Shown: positions 41,290-49,599, numbered from the stretch's first letter. The stretch: DNA of 64,000 bases from an uncultured Selenomonadales bacterium (GCA_900321035.1 ONUH01000003.1:1-64000); one strand, 5' to 3'. Program-made: numbers and translations. The notes: a model not told the origin generated them from the letters alone.

Positions 41290-43404
41290 ATGGAAACGGA
41301 AACCATCGATCTGGAGAAAAATCTCCAGCTGGAAAACAAAAAACTTTCCCGCGAGCTCCGACGGCTGAAGAAGGACAACGAAGTGCTGCGCATGGCCAAC
41401 GACCAGGCGCTCCGCACCCAGACCTACATCCAGAAAGAGAATATGCGGCAGGCCTTCTACACCAACCAGCTCTTGAAGACCAGCCCCTACGTCCTGATTC
41501 TGACCGACGAGAGGCTCCGCACCGTCATGACCTCGGACGCGTTCTTTCGCTTCGGCAGGACGTTTTCCTCCGAGGAACTCCGGCGCGGCGTTTCCCTCCG
41601 GCTGGCACTGACGGGCATCCTGCCCGAAGCCGACCTCACCGAGTTCCTGGAGAAATGCGAGACCGCCCTGTCCACGGCGGAGGTGGACCCGTACCTTCTC
41701 CGCACCGTCGTCGCCGGGCAAAAAGTCGACTGGCAAATCACCATCACCTGCATGACGACAAAGGAAGGCCGCGTCGCTGGGCTGAACATCATCTTCGTGG
41801 ACATGACCGACGTCGTTGACGCCATGGAGCGCGCGGAGGCCGCCGACAAGGCGAAAAGCAACTTCCTCGCCAATATGAGCCACGAGATCCGCACGCCCAT
41901 GAACTCCATCACGGGCATGGCGGAATTCATCCTGCGGGACAGCAACGACGACACGGCCAAGCGTCACGCCGCGAAAATCAAATCCGCGTCCCGCACTTTG
42001 CTGGCCCTGATCAACGACATCCTGGACTTCTCCAAGATCGAGTCCGGCAACATGCGCCTCGTCGAAGATTCCTATCGTCTCTCCGCCCTGCTGAACGACG
42101 TTACCGCCCTAATCGACGCGCGTTTGCACGGTACGCACGTCAAGCTGCGGACCGAGTTTCTGGGAGAGATTCCCGACGAGCTCCACGGCGACGAGATCCG
42201 CCTCAAGCAGATCCTCATCAACCTTCTGGGGAACGCCATCAAGTTTACCTCCCACGGCTCTATCACCCTTTCCCTCCGCTGCGAGCGGCTGGGCGACGCC
42301 TCCTGTCTCCTCTGCTTCTCCGTTTCCGACACCGGCATCGGCCTGAAGGAAGAAGACATCGGCCGCATTTTCTCCAGCTTCACGCAGGTGGACATGAAAC
42401 GCAACCGCGCCATCGAGGGCACGGGACTCGGCCTCGCCATCTGCAAGCGCCTGATTACCATGATGGGCGGCACGCTCGACGTGAAAAGCGTTTACGGCCA
42501 AGGCTCCACGTTCTCCTTCACCATCATCGGCACCGTGGAGAACTGGGACTCCACCCTGCACGAGAATCTTTCGACGCGGGAAATCACGGAGCCGGCCTAT
42601 CGGGCCACCTTCTCCGCCCCGGAGGCCAAGGTCCTCGTCGTGGACGACAACGAGATGAACCTTGACGTGGCCGAAGGACTGCTCGCCCCGTACCAGATTT
42701 CCGTCGTCCGCGCCACGAGCGGCGAGGAAGCCCTGGAGTTCTTCGCCGAGGGCAACTACGACCTCGTCTTCATGGACCACATGATGCCCGCCATGGACGG
42801 CGTGGAAACCCTGCTGCGCCTCCGCAAGATGCCTTTCGGCTCGAATGCCGTCGTCATCGCCCTGACCGCCAACGCCCTCGCCGGCGCGGCGGCAGAGTAC
42901 AAGGCCTGGGGATTCCAGGATTTCCTCGCAAAGCCCATCGACCCGCTGGCCATCGACAAGCTCCTGCGCAAGCACCTGCCTGCGCATATGATCCACCCCA
43001 TCGAGAACGAGCCGGGCTTCCTGCACGACAAGAACGAGGAAGTCGCCGACGAAAAGATCGCCAAAGGGCTTCCCATCGACGAGGAAGCCGCCCTGAAATA
43101 CTGCATGGGCAGCCGGGCCTTCCTGAAAAAGATGCTCGCCACCTTTGCAAAAAACGAGAAGACCAAGCTGCTTGAACGGCTTTATCGCGCCAAGGATTGG
43201 GACAATTACCGCATCGCCGTCCACGCCCTGAAGGGCAACGCCCTCACCATCGGCGCCCTTCAGCTGTCGGGTCACGCCAAGGCGCTGGAATTTGCGGCGC
43301 GGGACCGCCGCCTCGCCGACCTCGACGAGATGCACCCCGCCGTCTTGAACGAATACGCCGCCCTGCTGAGCGAGATCCGCAGTCGGGTGCAGCCCGGCGC
43401 CTGA
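41290..43404 (+). CDS. Soluble hybrid histidine kinase with receiver and HPt domains
   Basis: The 704-residue protein has an N-terminal coiled coil (about residues 1-50), a PAS-like segment (about 60-170), and a HisKA domain with the phosphoacceptor His in NMSHEIRTP near residue 198. An HATPase domain (about 300-425), a REC domain (Asp near 497 in FMDHMMP) and a C-terminal HPt domain (His near 645 in AVHALKGNA) follow. No membrane helix is seen, so it senses an internal cue or receives one from the FIST protein. I start at ATG 41290 (AGGGG upstream). Confidence 0.92.
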   Translation: METETIDLEKNLQLENKKLSRELRRLKKDNEVLRMANDQALRTQTYIQKENMRQAFYTNQLLKTSPYVLILTDERLRTVMTSDAFFRFGRTFSSEELRRGVSLRLALTGILPEADLTEFLEKCETALSTAEVDPYLLRTVVAGQKVDWQITITCMTTKEGRVAGLNIIFVDMTDVVDAMERAEAADKAKSNFLANMSHEIRTPMNSITGMAEFILRDSNDDTAKRHAAKIKSASRTLLALINDILDFSKIESGNMRLVEDSYRLSALLNDVTALIDARLHGTHVKLRTEFLGEIPDELHGDEIRLKQILINLLGNAIKFTSHGSITLSLRCERLGDASCLLCFSVSDTGIGLKEEDIGRIFSSFTQVDMKRNRAIEGTGLGLAICKRLITMMGGTLDVKSVYGQGSTFSFTIIGTVENWDSTLHENLSTREITEPAYRATFSAPEAKVLVVDDNEMNLDVAEGLLAPYQISVVRATSGEEALEFFAEGNYDLVFMDHMMPAMDGVETLLRLRKMPFGSNAVVIALTANALAGAAAEYKAWGFQDFLAKPIDPLAIDKLLRKHLPAHMIHPIENEPGFLHDKNEEVADEKIAKGLPIDEEAALKYCMGSRAFLKKMLATFAKNEKTKLLERLYRAKDWDNYRIAVHALKGNALTIGALQLSGHAKALEFAARDRRLADLDEMHPAVLNEYAALLSEIRSRVQPGA

Positions 43405-43418
43405 TCCCTACAAAAAAA

Positions 43419-43476
43419 CGAACCCATAAAAGAAGCTTCCACGTCCGTTTCGTGGAAGCTTTTTCTATAGGTTCGC
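43419..43476. terminator. Bidirectional two-stem terminator
   Basis: An 11-bp perfect stem (43433-43443 with 43451-43461) is followed by TTTTT. A longer-range outer pairing (43419-43428 with 43467-43476) encloses it. It lies between the convergent hybrid-kinase and flavoprotein genes. Confidence 0.75.
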
Positions 43477-43489
43477 TTTGGATTGGTCG

Positions 43490-44980
43490 TCATCCCGCGG
43501 TGACGTAACTCCTTTTTTCCTTCGGCAGCGCCTCCCAGCGCACCGCGTTCGCGTCCACGCCCCGGGCCAGTCCCCAGGCCGCCGCCACGCCCGCCGCCTC
43601 GCCGATGCTCATGCAGGTGGGCTGGATGCGCATGGACGCCTGCAGGATGAAGCTTGCGCTGATGCAGCGTCCCGCCACGATGAGGTTCTTGACCGTTTCC
43701 GTCACCAGCGACCGATAGGGAATCTCGTAGAACGCACCCTTCGGCAGTTTCTCCGATACCTTTTCCCCGTGGGCGTCGATAAACCACGCGGTGCGGCAGA
43801 CGGCGTCGGGGAAACGGCTCTGCTTGTGATAGTCGTCCTCCACCAGATAATACTTGCCGCGAATCCGCCACGACTCCCGCGCGCCCAGCATGGCCGCCTC
43901 GCGGCTGATGAACGCGTTCTCGAAGCCCGGCATGTGCCGGATCAAATAGTCGGCGATATGGCGCATCATCTTCCGTCCGAAGACGACGGCCTTGCTGTAG
44001 GAAATCGGGTCGGAGGCGCGGAAGCGCACGGGAATCTCCGGGCAGTTCATGCTCATCACGCCGTTTTTCCCGATAATCGTGTAGGCCTGCATATATTCGG
44101 CTTCTTCCTGCGTCAGCTCGCCGCTCGCCACGCCCCGCGCCATGAATTCTTCCAATACGTACCGCTGCTTGCGGTGCATGGCCTCGGCAATCTCGAAATA
44201 CGGCAGCTTCGACTTGCACCAGGTGTCCTGCAGCTCGACGGCGACGTGCTGATAGAGCCGCTCCACGTCGATGCCGCCCATCTCGAAACGGAAGGAAAGG
44301 GGCTGGTTGTTGCCCGTCTTCTCGTAGCCCTGCTCATAGGGGGCCCCCGCCGCCCGCGCAAGAAACGCGTCGCCGGTGGCGTCGATGAACGTCCGGGCGC
44401 GGATGGCCGCGAGCCCCGCAATCGTCTGCACGACGCAGGCCGAAATCGACGCGCTGGACTTCAGGACGTCCACCAGCACGGTCTGATAGAGCACGTTCAC
44501 GCCGGCCTCTTCGCACATCTCGTCGTAAATCAGCGCAAGAGTCTCGGGATTGTGCCACGTCTGTCCGGTCACGCCGTCGTAAGGCTCGACGCCGTGCTCC
44601 CGGAGCCGCTGCTTGACCTCCGCCACATAGGGCGTATCGCTGTCCGGAGCCAGCGTGTCCATGAACGGATAGACGCAGCCCAGCACCGCGAGGCCGCCGA
44701 GGGCCACGCCGCGCTCCACCAATACGGTCAGCGCGCCGCCCCGCGCCGCATTGACTGCCGCCGCCGTCCCCGCTGGACCGCCGCCCACGACGCAGACGTC
44801 CATATCGTAGATCACGGGAATTTTCCGTCCCGCATATTTGACCGTGCCGCCGCCCGTCGTTTCATCCGCCGCCTCGGCCCTCGGCACGCCGACGTTCCCC
44901 GCTATGGCTCCCGCTGCCGCCATGCCCGCCATCTTCATGAAATCCCGGCGGGAAACGGGAATCGAAAACGCTTTTTCCAT
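43490..44980 (-). CDS. Tat-exported FAD-dependent oxidoreductase
   Basis: The 496-residue protein has a twin-arginine signal (SRRDFMKM, residues 9-16) and cleavage near residue 37. The FAD-binding GGGPAGTAAA is at about residue 67, and the FAD_oxidored-type pattern ALGGLAVLGCVYPFMDT follows. The C-terminus ends with a FAD-domain stretch (GRCISASFILQASMRIQPTCMSIGEAAG). It would act outside the cytosol on an unknown substrate. It lies 13 bases after the SHOCT gene. Confidence 0.87.
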   Translation of the reverse strand: MEKAFSIPVSRRDFMKMAGMAAAGAIAGNVGVPRAEAADETTGGGTVKYAGRKIPVIYDMDVCVVGGGPAGTAAAVNAARGGALTVLVERGVALGGLAVLGCVYPFMDTLAPDSDTPYVAEVKQRLREHGVEPYDGVTGQTWHNPETLALIYDEMCEEAGVNVLYQTVLVDVLKSSASISACVVQTIAGLAAIRARTFIDATGDAFLARAAGAPYEQGYEKTGNNQPLSFRFEMGGIDVERLYQHVAVELQDTWCKSKLPYFEIAEAMHRKQRYVLEEFMARGVASGELTQEEAEYMQAYTIIGKNGVMSMNCPEIPVRFRASDPISYSKAVVFGRKMMRHIADYLIRHMPGFENAFISREAAMLGARESWRIRGKYYLVEDDYHKQSRFPDAVCRTAWFIDAHGEKVSEKLPKGAFYEIPYRSLVTETVKNLIVAGRCISASFILQASMRIQPTCMSIGEAAGVAAAWGLARGVDANAVRWEALPKEKRSYVTAG

Positions 44981-44993
44981 ACCAAGGTCTCCT

Positions 44994-45509
44994 TTACAGC
45001 CGCGACATCAGCTCCGCCTTTTTCTGCTGGAACTCGTCTTCCGTGACCACGCCGTCGTCCCGGAGCTTTCCGAGACGTTCCAGCGTCGCCATCACGTCCT
45101 CTTTCTCCTCGATTTCCGCCTCGATGATCGGACCTTCCGTCATCTTGCCCGCGTTTTTCAGCGCCATCGACTTCAGCTTCTGGCACTCCTCCGTATCGCA
45201 GCTCACCAAAAATTCTTCGCCGGTGTCCAACTTGCAGGCGCAGCAAAGCTCCTTGCTGTTGCCGCCCAGCACCAGCCCCGCCAAGAGCCCCACCGGGCCC
45301 AGGGCGATCGCGCCGAGCGTCCCCCAGCCCGCCTTGCCCAGGATGCTGTACTTGTTCTCCTCAGTGATGTGCTCCACCGCCAGTAAATGGTCGTTCAGGC
45401 TGACCTTGCGCGACTTGAAGAAGCCCTCGGGGATTTCCAGCGTGTATTTGCCGAACATCGAGGAAGATATTTCCGCTCCGTTGGGAAGACCGCCGCCGAT
45501 TACTTTCAT
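44994..45509 (-). CDS. SHOCT-domain protein
   Basis: The 171-residue protein has an N-terminal region (about residues 1-110) with a Gly/Ala/Leu hydrophobic stretch (GTLGAIALGPVGLLAGLVLGG) and a C-terminal SHOCT helix pair (LERLGKLRDDGVVTEDEFQQKKAELM). SHOCT domains are short oligomerisation or bacterial cytoplasmic modules. The ATG at 45509 has AGGAGG nine bases upstream. It probably shares a promoter with the flavoprotein gene. Confidence 0.78.
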   Translation of the reverse strand: MKVIGGGLPNGAEISSSMFGKYTLEIPEGFFKSRKVSLNDHLLAVEHITEENKYSILGKAGWGTLGAIALGPVGLLAGLVLGGNSKELCCACKLDTGEEFLVSCDTEECQKLKSMALKNAGKMTEGPIIEAEIEEKEDVMATLERLGKLRDDGVVTEDEFQQKKAELMSRL

Positions 45510-45572
45510 TGTAAACGCCTCCTGTAATGTGTCGCCTAAAATTTCATTATATGTATTATATTCGCCCCGCGC

Positions 45573-45603
45573 CGAAAATTTCCTTTCAGAAAAGAAATTT
45601 TCG
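45573..45603. repeat. AT-rich inverted repeat upstream of the SHOCT gene
   Basis: CGAAAATTTC and GAAATTTTCG form a 10-bp perfect inverted repeat with an 11-base loop. It lies between the SHOCT gene promoter region (two TATAAT-like boxes on the minus strand at about 45545-45562) and the parS site. It may be an operator. Confidence 0.4.
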
Positions 45604-45644
45604 TTTCGCATGGATATTTATTGCGCGGGGTCCTTTCGCAAAAA

Positions 45645-45677
45645 CGGAAATCGTTTCCGAATGTTTCACGTGAAACA
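45645..45677. other. parS: Exact parS site with adjoining palindrome
   Basis: TGTTTCACGTGAAACA (45662-45677) is a perfect 16-bp palindrome identical to the ParB-binding parS consensus of Firmicutes. It is preceded by CGGAAATCGTTTCCG (45645-45659). The same arrangement occurs at 30112-30143. ParB would load here to organise and segregate the chromosome. Confidence 0.85.
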
Positions 45678-45734
45678 ATTATTCTGTTTTGTATTTTCTT
45701 TTGTGAAAATTTACTTTTACTAAATAATTCATTT

Positions 45735-46228
45735 GCGAAAGGGTTTGACAATGGCTTGTACGATTCTTCATCATCGTTTAACAATCAAAGGGGAGGGCGT
45801 CGCCCTCCCCTTTGCATCCTCTCCCACACGAGGGAGGTCCCTCGTGGCTCCCCAGAAGGGCCTGCGGGCCCGAGACTCCGCGGTGAAAGCTCAGAATATC
45901 TTATCGGACAATTTATCCCGTGACTAAGCCTCTTGACGACTTATACTTTAGCCCATATTTGCAGATTGGGGATTCGCAGTGCAGACGTAATCCAAATTAT
46001 GTAACATGGGCTAAAGTTTAGGTTATTCCAACCATGAACGCGGGATGAACGAATCTTAAAGTTATTCTTGTCTTTCACCGCGGATCTTGGCTCCGCAGAG
46101 CCTTTCAGGGGATTCAAAAGGGGACGTAGTCCCCTTTGTGGGGAGGTTTAGAGGGGCAAAGCCCCGCCAAATCTATCCCATAACGATGAATATAAACCAT
46201 CGTACAATCCATTGTCAAAACCTTTCGT
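45735..46228. repeat. Palindromic TIR-bounded intergenic element, copy B
   Basis: About 494 bp. The left end reads GCGAAAGGGTTTGACAATGG then TTGTACGAT. The complement of the right end (46199-46228) reads CGAAAGGTTTTGACAATGG then TTGTACGAT, giving TIRs of about 29 bp. Internal blocks are the same as in copy A in the same order, including an identical 29-nt hairpin (45787-45815) and the mirrored TTTAGCCCAT/ATGGGCTAAAG centre. It lies 57 bases after the exact parS and between two minus-strand genes. Short open frames inside it are rejected. Confidence 0.8.
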
Positions 46229-46248
46229 CCAAAACAATTTGTCAGAAA

Positions 46249-46284
46249 AACGGCAGCGCACGGAATTTTCCGTGCGCTGCCGTT
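46249..46284. terminator. Bidirectional terminator of the RNase HI gene
   Basis: A 17-bp perfect stem (46249-46265 with 46268-46284) is flanked by an A-run and a T-run. It lies five bases past the RNase HI stop on the minus strand. Confidence 0.85.
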
Positions 46285-46288
46285 TTTC

Positions 46289-47389
46289 TCAATGCCGCTG
46301 CTTTGTGAACCAGCGGCGGAACTTCCAGCGGACGAAGCCCGCCAGGCTCTCATGATAGACCGCGTGGAAAAGGTCCTTATCCGCGGTGGAAAGCTTGCCG
46401 TCCGTCAGCAAATGGAAACGGTCGGCGTCGCTGGTCAGCTTTTGGTTGATGCGTTCCAGCTCCTTGATTCGATTCTTCGCCGTTTCGAGCTGTTTCGCGA
46501 AATCCGGCACCCATTTCTTCTCTGCGACGGTGCGTTTCGCCGCCGCCGTGGCGAGCCAGTCGCATCGCTCGTTCATCAGCGTGCCGTTGTGCCCCTTGAC
46601 CCAGAACCATTCAATTTCGTAGCCGTCGACGAGCCGGGACAGCTCCGTCCACAGGTCGTTGTTCAACAGCTTTTCCAGCGGCCCGCCGGAATTTTCCCAA
46701 ATTCTCGACGTGACGCCCTGATAGAGATATTGGCTGTCGGTGTAAAGCTCCACCGACGCGCCGACCTTCGCGACGCTCTCTAGCGTGCGAAGCGCCGCCA
46801 CGGCGGCCAAAAGCTCCATGCGGGAACTGTTCGTCATATCGACGCCGCCGGAAAGCTCCTTGCGGTTGCCGTTGGGCAGGCAGATAACCGCCGCGTAGCC
46901 GCCCGCGCCGTCCTCGTGGACGAGGCAGCCGCCGTCGGTGTAAATCTTGATCGGCGCTCCCGCTCCCGTCCGACCCTCGGGCACGAGCTGGGAACGTGCA
47001 CCCGGATGATGCGCGGTGCGCCCGCGGACGCTGTGCGGCACTTTCTGCGGCGCGCGGACGACGGTGCGCCGCGTCTTCTTCTCGCCCATCATATACCGCT
47101 TGGCCGCCTCTATCGTGGAAAATCTTTGGCTTTCGGCGCCGTTGAAGCCGCGAACCTGTTCCTCGCATTCCGCGGCGCTGTAATAGATGCCGGGCACGCG
47201 GCCGCGCCGCACCGCGTAAATCCCCTTGCGCGTCGGTGTCTCTCCGTCGAGATACCGCTGCGCCGCCGCCTCGTCCTGGAAGCGGCGTCCCTCCGCGCCC
47301 GGGAATCCGTCGATTGCTTTTTGGTACGCCTCGACGTCATGATAAAGCCCGGGCGCGTGGCCCTTTCTTACTGCATAAATCCATGCCAT
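46289..47389 (-). CDS. rnhA: RNase HI with two N-terminal hybrid-binding domains
   Basis: The 366-residue protein has two tandem caulimovirus-viroplasmin/hybrid-binding domains (about residues 2-50 and 55-100), each with the YAVRxGxxPG(I/L)Y pattern. A linker and an RNase H domain (about 145-290) follow. The RNase H acidic residues are in YTDGG, MELLAAVAAL, YTDSQYLY and NERCDWLA. A coiled C-terminal extension of about 75 residues follows. It cuts the RNA strand of RNA-DNA hybrids, for example at R-loops and Okazaki primers. One hybrid-binding domain is more usual. Confidence 0.9.
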   Translation of the reverse strand: MAWIYAVRKGHAPGLYHDVEAYQKAIDGFPGAEGRRFQDEAAAQRYLDGETPTRKGIYAVRRGRVPGIYYSAAECEEQVRGFNGAESQRFSTIEAAKRYMMGEKKTRRTVVRAPQKVPHSVRGRTAHHPGARSQLVPEGRTGAGAPIKIYTDGGCLVHEDGAGGYAAVICLPNGNRKELSGGVDMTNSSRMELLAAVAALRTLESVAKVGASVELYTDSQYLYQGVTSRIWENSGGPLEKLLNNDLWTELSRLVDGYEIEWFWVKGHNGTLMNERCDWLATAAAKRTVAEKKWVPDFAKQLETAKNRIKELERINQKLTSDADRFHLLTDGKLSTADKDLFHAVYHESLAGFVRWKFRRWFTKQRH

Positions 47390-47465
47390 TCAGCGATGAT
47401 TTCACCTCCTTCCCGTTCGCCGCGGACACGAACGGCGTTTTCGCGCCCGCAGCCTGTCGCTTTGT

Positions 47466-47471
47466 ATTATA
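47466..47471 (-). promoter_or_regulatory. Extended -10 of the RNase HI gene
   Basis: On the minus strand TGG precedes a perfect TATAAT (plus 47466-47471), 77 bases before the RNase HI start. Confidence 0.5.
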
Positions 47472-47558
47472 CCACGATACGCAAAAAAAGGAATAAAATT
47501 CTGAACAAGCCGCTGCGCCGACGGCAGAATATCCCCTTGGCGGCGCCTATCTTCAATA

Positions 47559-47567
47559 TGGTATAAT
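47559..47567 (+). promoter_or_regulatory. Extended -10 of the HAD gene
   Basis: TGG directly precedes a perfect TATAAT (47562-47567), 32 bases before the HAD gene start. Confidence 0.5.
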
Positions 47568-47599
47568 AGACGGGAATCCGACGAAAAGGGAGTGACCCC

Positions 47600-48292
47600 A
47601 TGACCAACGCGCGCACAGACTGCGCCCCGGCATTTTACGATTGCTATCTGTTCGATTTCGATTACACGCTCGCCGATTCCTCCAAGGGCATCACCGGCTG
47701 CTTCCATCGCACGATGAAGGCCTTCGGCCTGCCGCCCGTGGAAGACGCCGTCATCGAGCGCACTATCGGGCTGCCGATGCGGGAGGCCGTCGAGCGCATC
47801 ACGGGACTGCGCGGCGACGAAAGGGTGGAATCCTTCCTGTCCCATTACCGCGCCCTCGCCGACCGATACATGACCGCGAACACGCATTTTTACCCGGAGG
47901 CGCTTCCCACGCTGCAGGCGCTTCGCGCGCGCGGCGCGAAAATCGCGATCATCTCGTCGAAAACCTCGTACCGCATCCGCGAGGCCTTCGTCCGCGACGA
48001 CGCGGAACCTCTCGTGGACTTCATCATCGGCTGTGCGGAGGTGACGGAGCTGAAGCCGTCGCCGGAGGGCATCCGCCTCGCGCTGTCCCGCTTCGGCCTT
48101 TCCCCGGCGGATACGCTCTACACCGGCGACAGCACGACGGACGCCGCCGCCGCCCGAAACGCGGGCGTGGCGTTTTTCGGCGTCGCCCACGGAGTCACGA
48201 GCGCCGAGGAACTGGCCGCTTACCCGCACGAAGCGATCGGGGACACGCTCGAAACGGTGCTGTCGCTGGAACGGCGCGGCCCGCAAAAATGA
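47600..48292 (+). CDS. HAD-family phosphatase (phosphoglycolate phosphatase-like)
   Basis: The 230-residue protein has HAD motif I as FDFDYTLADS, the Thr/Ser and Lys motifs (SSK at about residue 118, LKPSPEG) and motif III/IV as YTGDSTTDAAAA. It resembles phosphoglycolate phosphatase and related small-molecule phosphatases. The substrate cannot be told. A GGAG ribosome binding site precedes ATG 47600. Confidence 0.85.
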   Translation: MTNARTDCAPAFYDCYLFDFDYTLADSSKGITGCFHRTMKAFGLPPVEDAVIERTIGLPMREAVERITGLRGDERVESFLSHYRALADRYMTANTHFYPEALPTLQALRARGAKIAIISSKTSYRIREAFVRDDAEPLVDFIIGCAEVTELKPSPEGIRLALSRFGLSPADTLYTGDSTTDAAAARNAGVAFFGVAHGVTSAEELAAYPHEAIGDTLETVLSLERRGPQK

Positions 48293-48321
48293 TTGCGTTT
48301 CGGGCATCTCTGCGTTATCAT
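48293..48321 (+). promoter_or_regulatory. Candidate promoter of the DUF1269-like gene
   Basis: TTGCGT (48293-48298) and TATCAT (48316-48321) are 17 bases apart and lie directly after the HAD gene stop, 45 bases before the next start. Confidence 0.55.
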
Positions 48322-48365
48322 ACGGGTAAAAGGATTTCAAATTTTACAAAAGGTGGGAAATCGTT

Positions 48366-48977
48366 ATGGAAAATGTAATCGCCGTTCTTTTCTCGGAAGA
48401 AAACGAGGCCTATCGGGCATTCTCGGAAATCAAGCAGAGCATGATCAGCCAGTCCTGCATCGTCGCGCACCTGGCGCTGCTCAAAAAGAAGGACGGGCAT
48501 ATCACCCTCGCCGACGCCGCAGACTCCGGCGTCACCACGACGGACGACACGCGCTTCGGCGGCATGATGGGCATGCTGATCGGCATCCTGGGCGGGCCGC
48601 TGGGCATGCTCTTCGGTATGGCGATGGGCTCCCTGATCGGCCGGATCAAGGACGTGGGCGACGCGAAGCAGGGCATCTCGCTGATCGAGCAGGTGACGAC
48701 GAAGCTCAGCGACGGCGACGTGGCGCTCATCGCGCTGGCGCAGGAAAACGACGAGACGATGCTGAATGCGAAGCTTTCCCCGTATAAGGTCACCGTCACC
48801 CGCTATCCCGCCGCCGAAGTGGCCGCCGAGGTCGAGCAGGCCGTCAAGCTCCAGGAAGAACTGGCCGCCGACGCGAAGAAAAAACTGCGCGAGGCGAAAA
48901 AAGCCCAAATTCGCGAAAAGATCGTGAAAAAGGGCGAAGAAATCCGCGAGGAGTTCAATAAACTGTATTCCAAATGA
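48366..48977 (+). CDS. DUF1269-like protein with glycine-zipper membrane segment
   Basis: The 203-residue protein has an N-terminal domain of about 65 residues, a Gly/Met-rich hydrophobic hairpin (about residues 65-95), a second globular part, and a Lys/Glu-rich C-terminal helix (about 155-203). The pattern fits the DUF1269 group of putative membrane proteins, but I am not certain. An AAGGTGG ribosome binding site precedes the ATG, and a terminator follows at 48988. Confidence 0.65.
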   Translation: MENVIAVLFSEENEAYRAFSEIKQSMISQSCIVAHLALLKKKDGHITLADAADSGVTTTDDTRFGGMMGMLIGILGGPLGMLFGMAMGSLIGRIKDVGDAKQGISLIEQVTTKLSDGDVALIALAQENDETMLNAKLSPYKVTVTRYPAAEVAAEVEQAVKLQEELAADAKKKLREAKKAQIREKIVKKGEEIREEFNKLYSK

Positions 48978-48987
48978 CCGCAGAAAA

Positions 48988-49014
48988 ACGGACGGCAGCA
49001 GCCGCCCGTTTTTT
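48988..49014 (+). terminator. Terminator after the DUF1269-like gene
   Basis: A 10-bp stem with one mismatch (48988-48997 with 49001-49010) is followed by TTTTTT. Confidence 0.65.
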
Positions 49015-49088
49015 CATGTCCGATGATTATCCGCAAAATAGGAGCGGCGCGCCGAATTGCAGGCGTTCCGCTCCATTCCTGCTTCCGT

Positions 49089-49439
49089 TCAAATATCCAT
49101 CGCCAGCGAAACCCTGACATTGCCGCCGTGCCCCGCATGATGCACGCGGCGATGACGGTCATGACGGATCTCGCGATGGGGCTTGTGGTGAATCTCGCGA
49201 ATATGAGGATTCCTATGATCGTGACGACGATTGTGGCGAATGTCTCTGCGATGGTCGTTGTGATGGCCCACATGACGTGCAGGCGGGCGCCTGTGGTGAT
49301 TCGCATGCTTTTGCTCGATCGCCGTCCCGTGACGAACCCCTCCCGCCGGCGCAGGCGCCGCCTCGCCGGAGCCCGACGCCATGCCGAGCAGTATCGCCCC
49401 GAAAGCCAAAGCCGACATCAGATTTATCCATCGTTTCAT
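49089..49439 (-). CDS. Exported His/Arg-rich protein
   Basis: The 116-residue precursor has a signal peptide (about 27 residues). The mature part is dominated by His and Arg in HH, HR and RH pairs over about 60 residues (for example KHANHHRRPP and RRHDHRNPH). Such sequences often bind Ni, Zn or Cu, but no other domain is visible. The ATG at 49439 has AAAGGCGG upstream. It is convergent with the DUF1269-like gene. Confidence 0.65.
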   Translation of the reverse strand: MKRWINLMSALAFGAILLGMASGSGEAAPAPAGGVRHGTAIEQKHANHHRRPPARHVGHHNDHRRDIRHNRRHDHRNPHIREIHHKPHREIRHDRHRRVHHAGHGGNVRVSLAMDI

Positions 49440-49556
49440 GTGGAACACCGCCTTTCTTTTTCTGACTCCATGATAAAGAGCGCGGATTAAAAACAACCGA
49501 CAGTTTTCTGAAAAACCGATTAGAAATTCCCGGCGTGAGATTTTCCCCCGAAAAAA

Positions 49557-49565
49557 TGATATAAT
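49557..49565 (+). promoter_or_regulatory. Extended -10 of the gene at 49600
   Basis: TGA directly precedes a perfect TATAAT (49560-49565), 34 bases before the start. An AGAGGAGG ribosome binding site follows. Confidence 0.55.
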
Positions 49566-49599
49566 ATGATGTGTTTAATTTATACAGAGGAGGGATTCT

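Noticed and set aside
45733..45927. Small open frames inside repeat element B (and similar ones in copy A)
   Set aside because: They read through palindromic repeat sequence, lack ribosome binding sites and differ in frame between copies, so they are unlikely to be genes.
49430..49447. Possible third parS-like sequence at the start of the His-rich gene
   Set aside because: Only about 13 of 16 positions match and the bases are constrained by the gene start and ribosome binding region.
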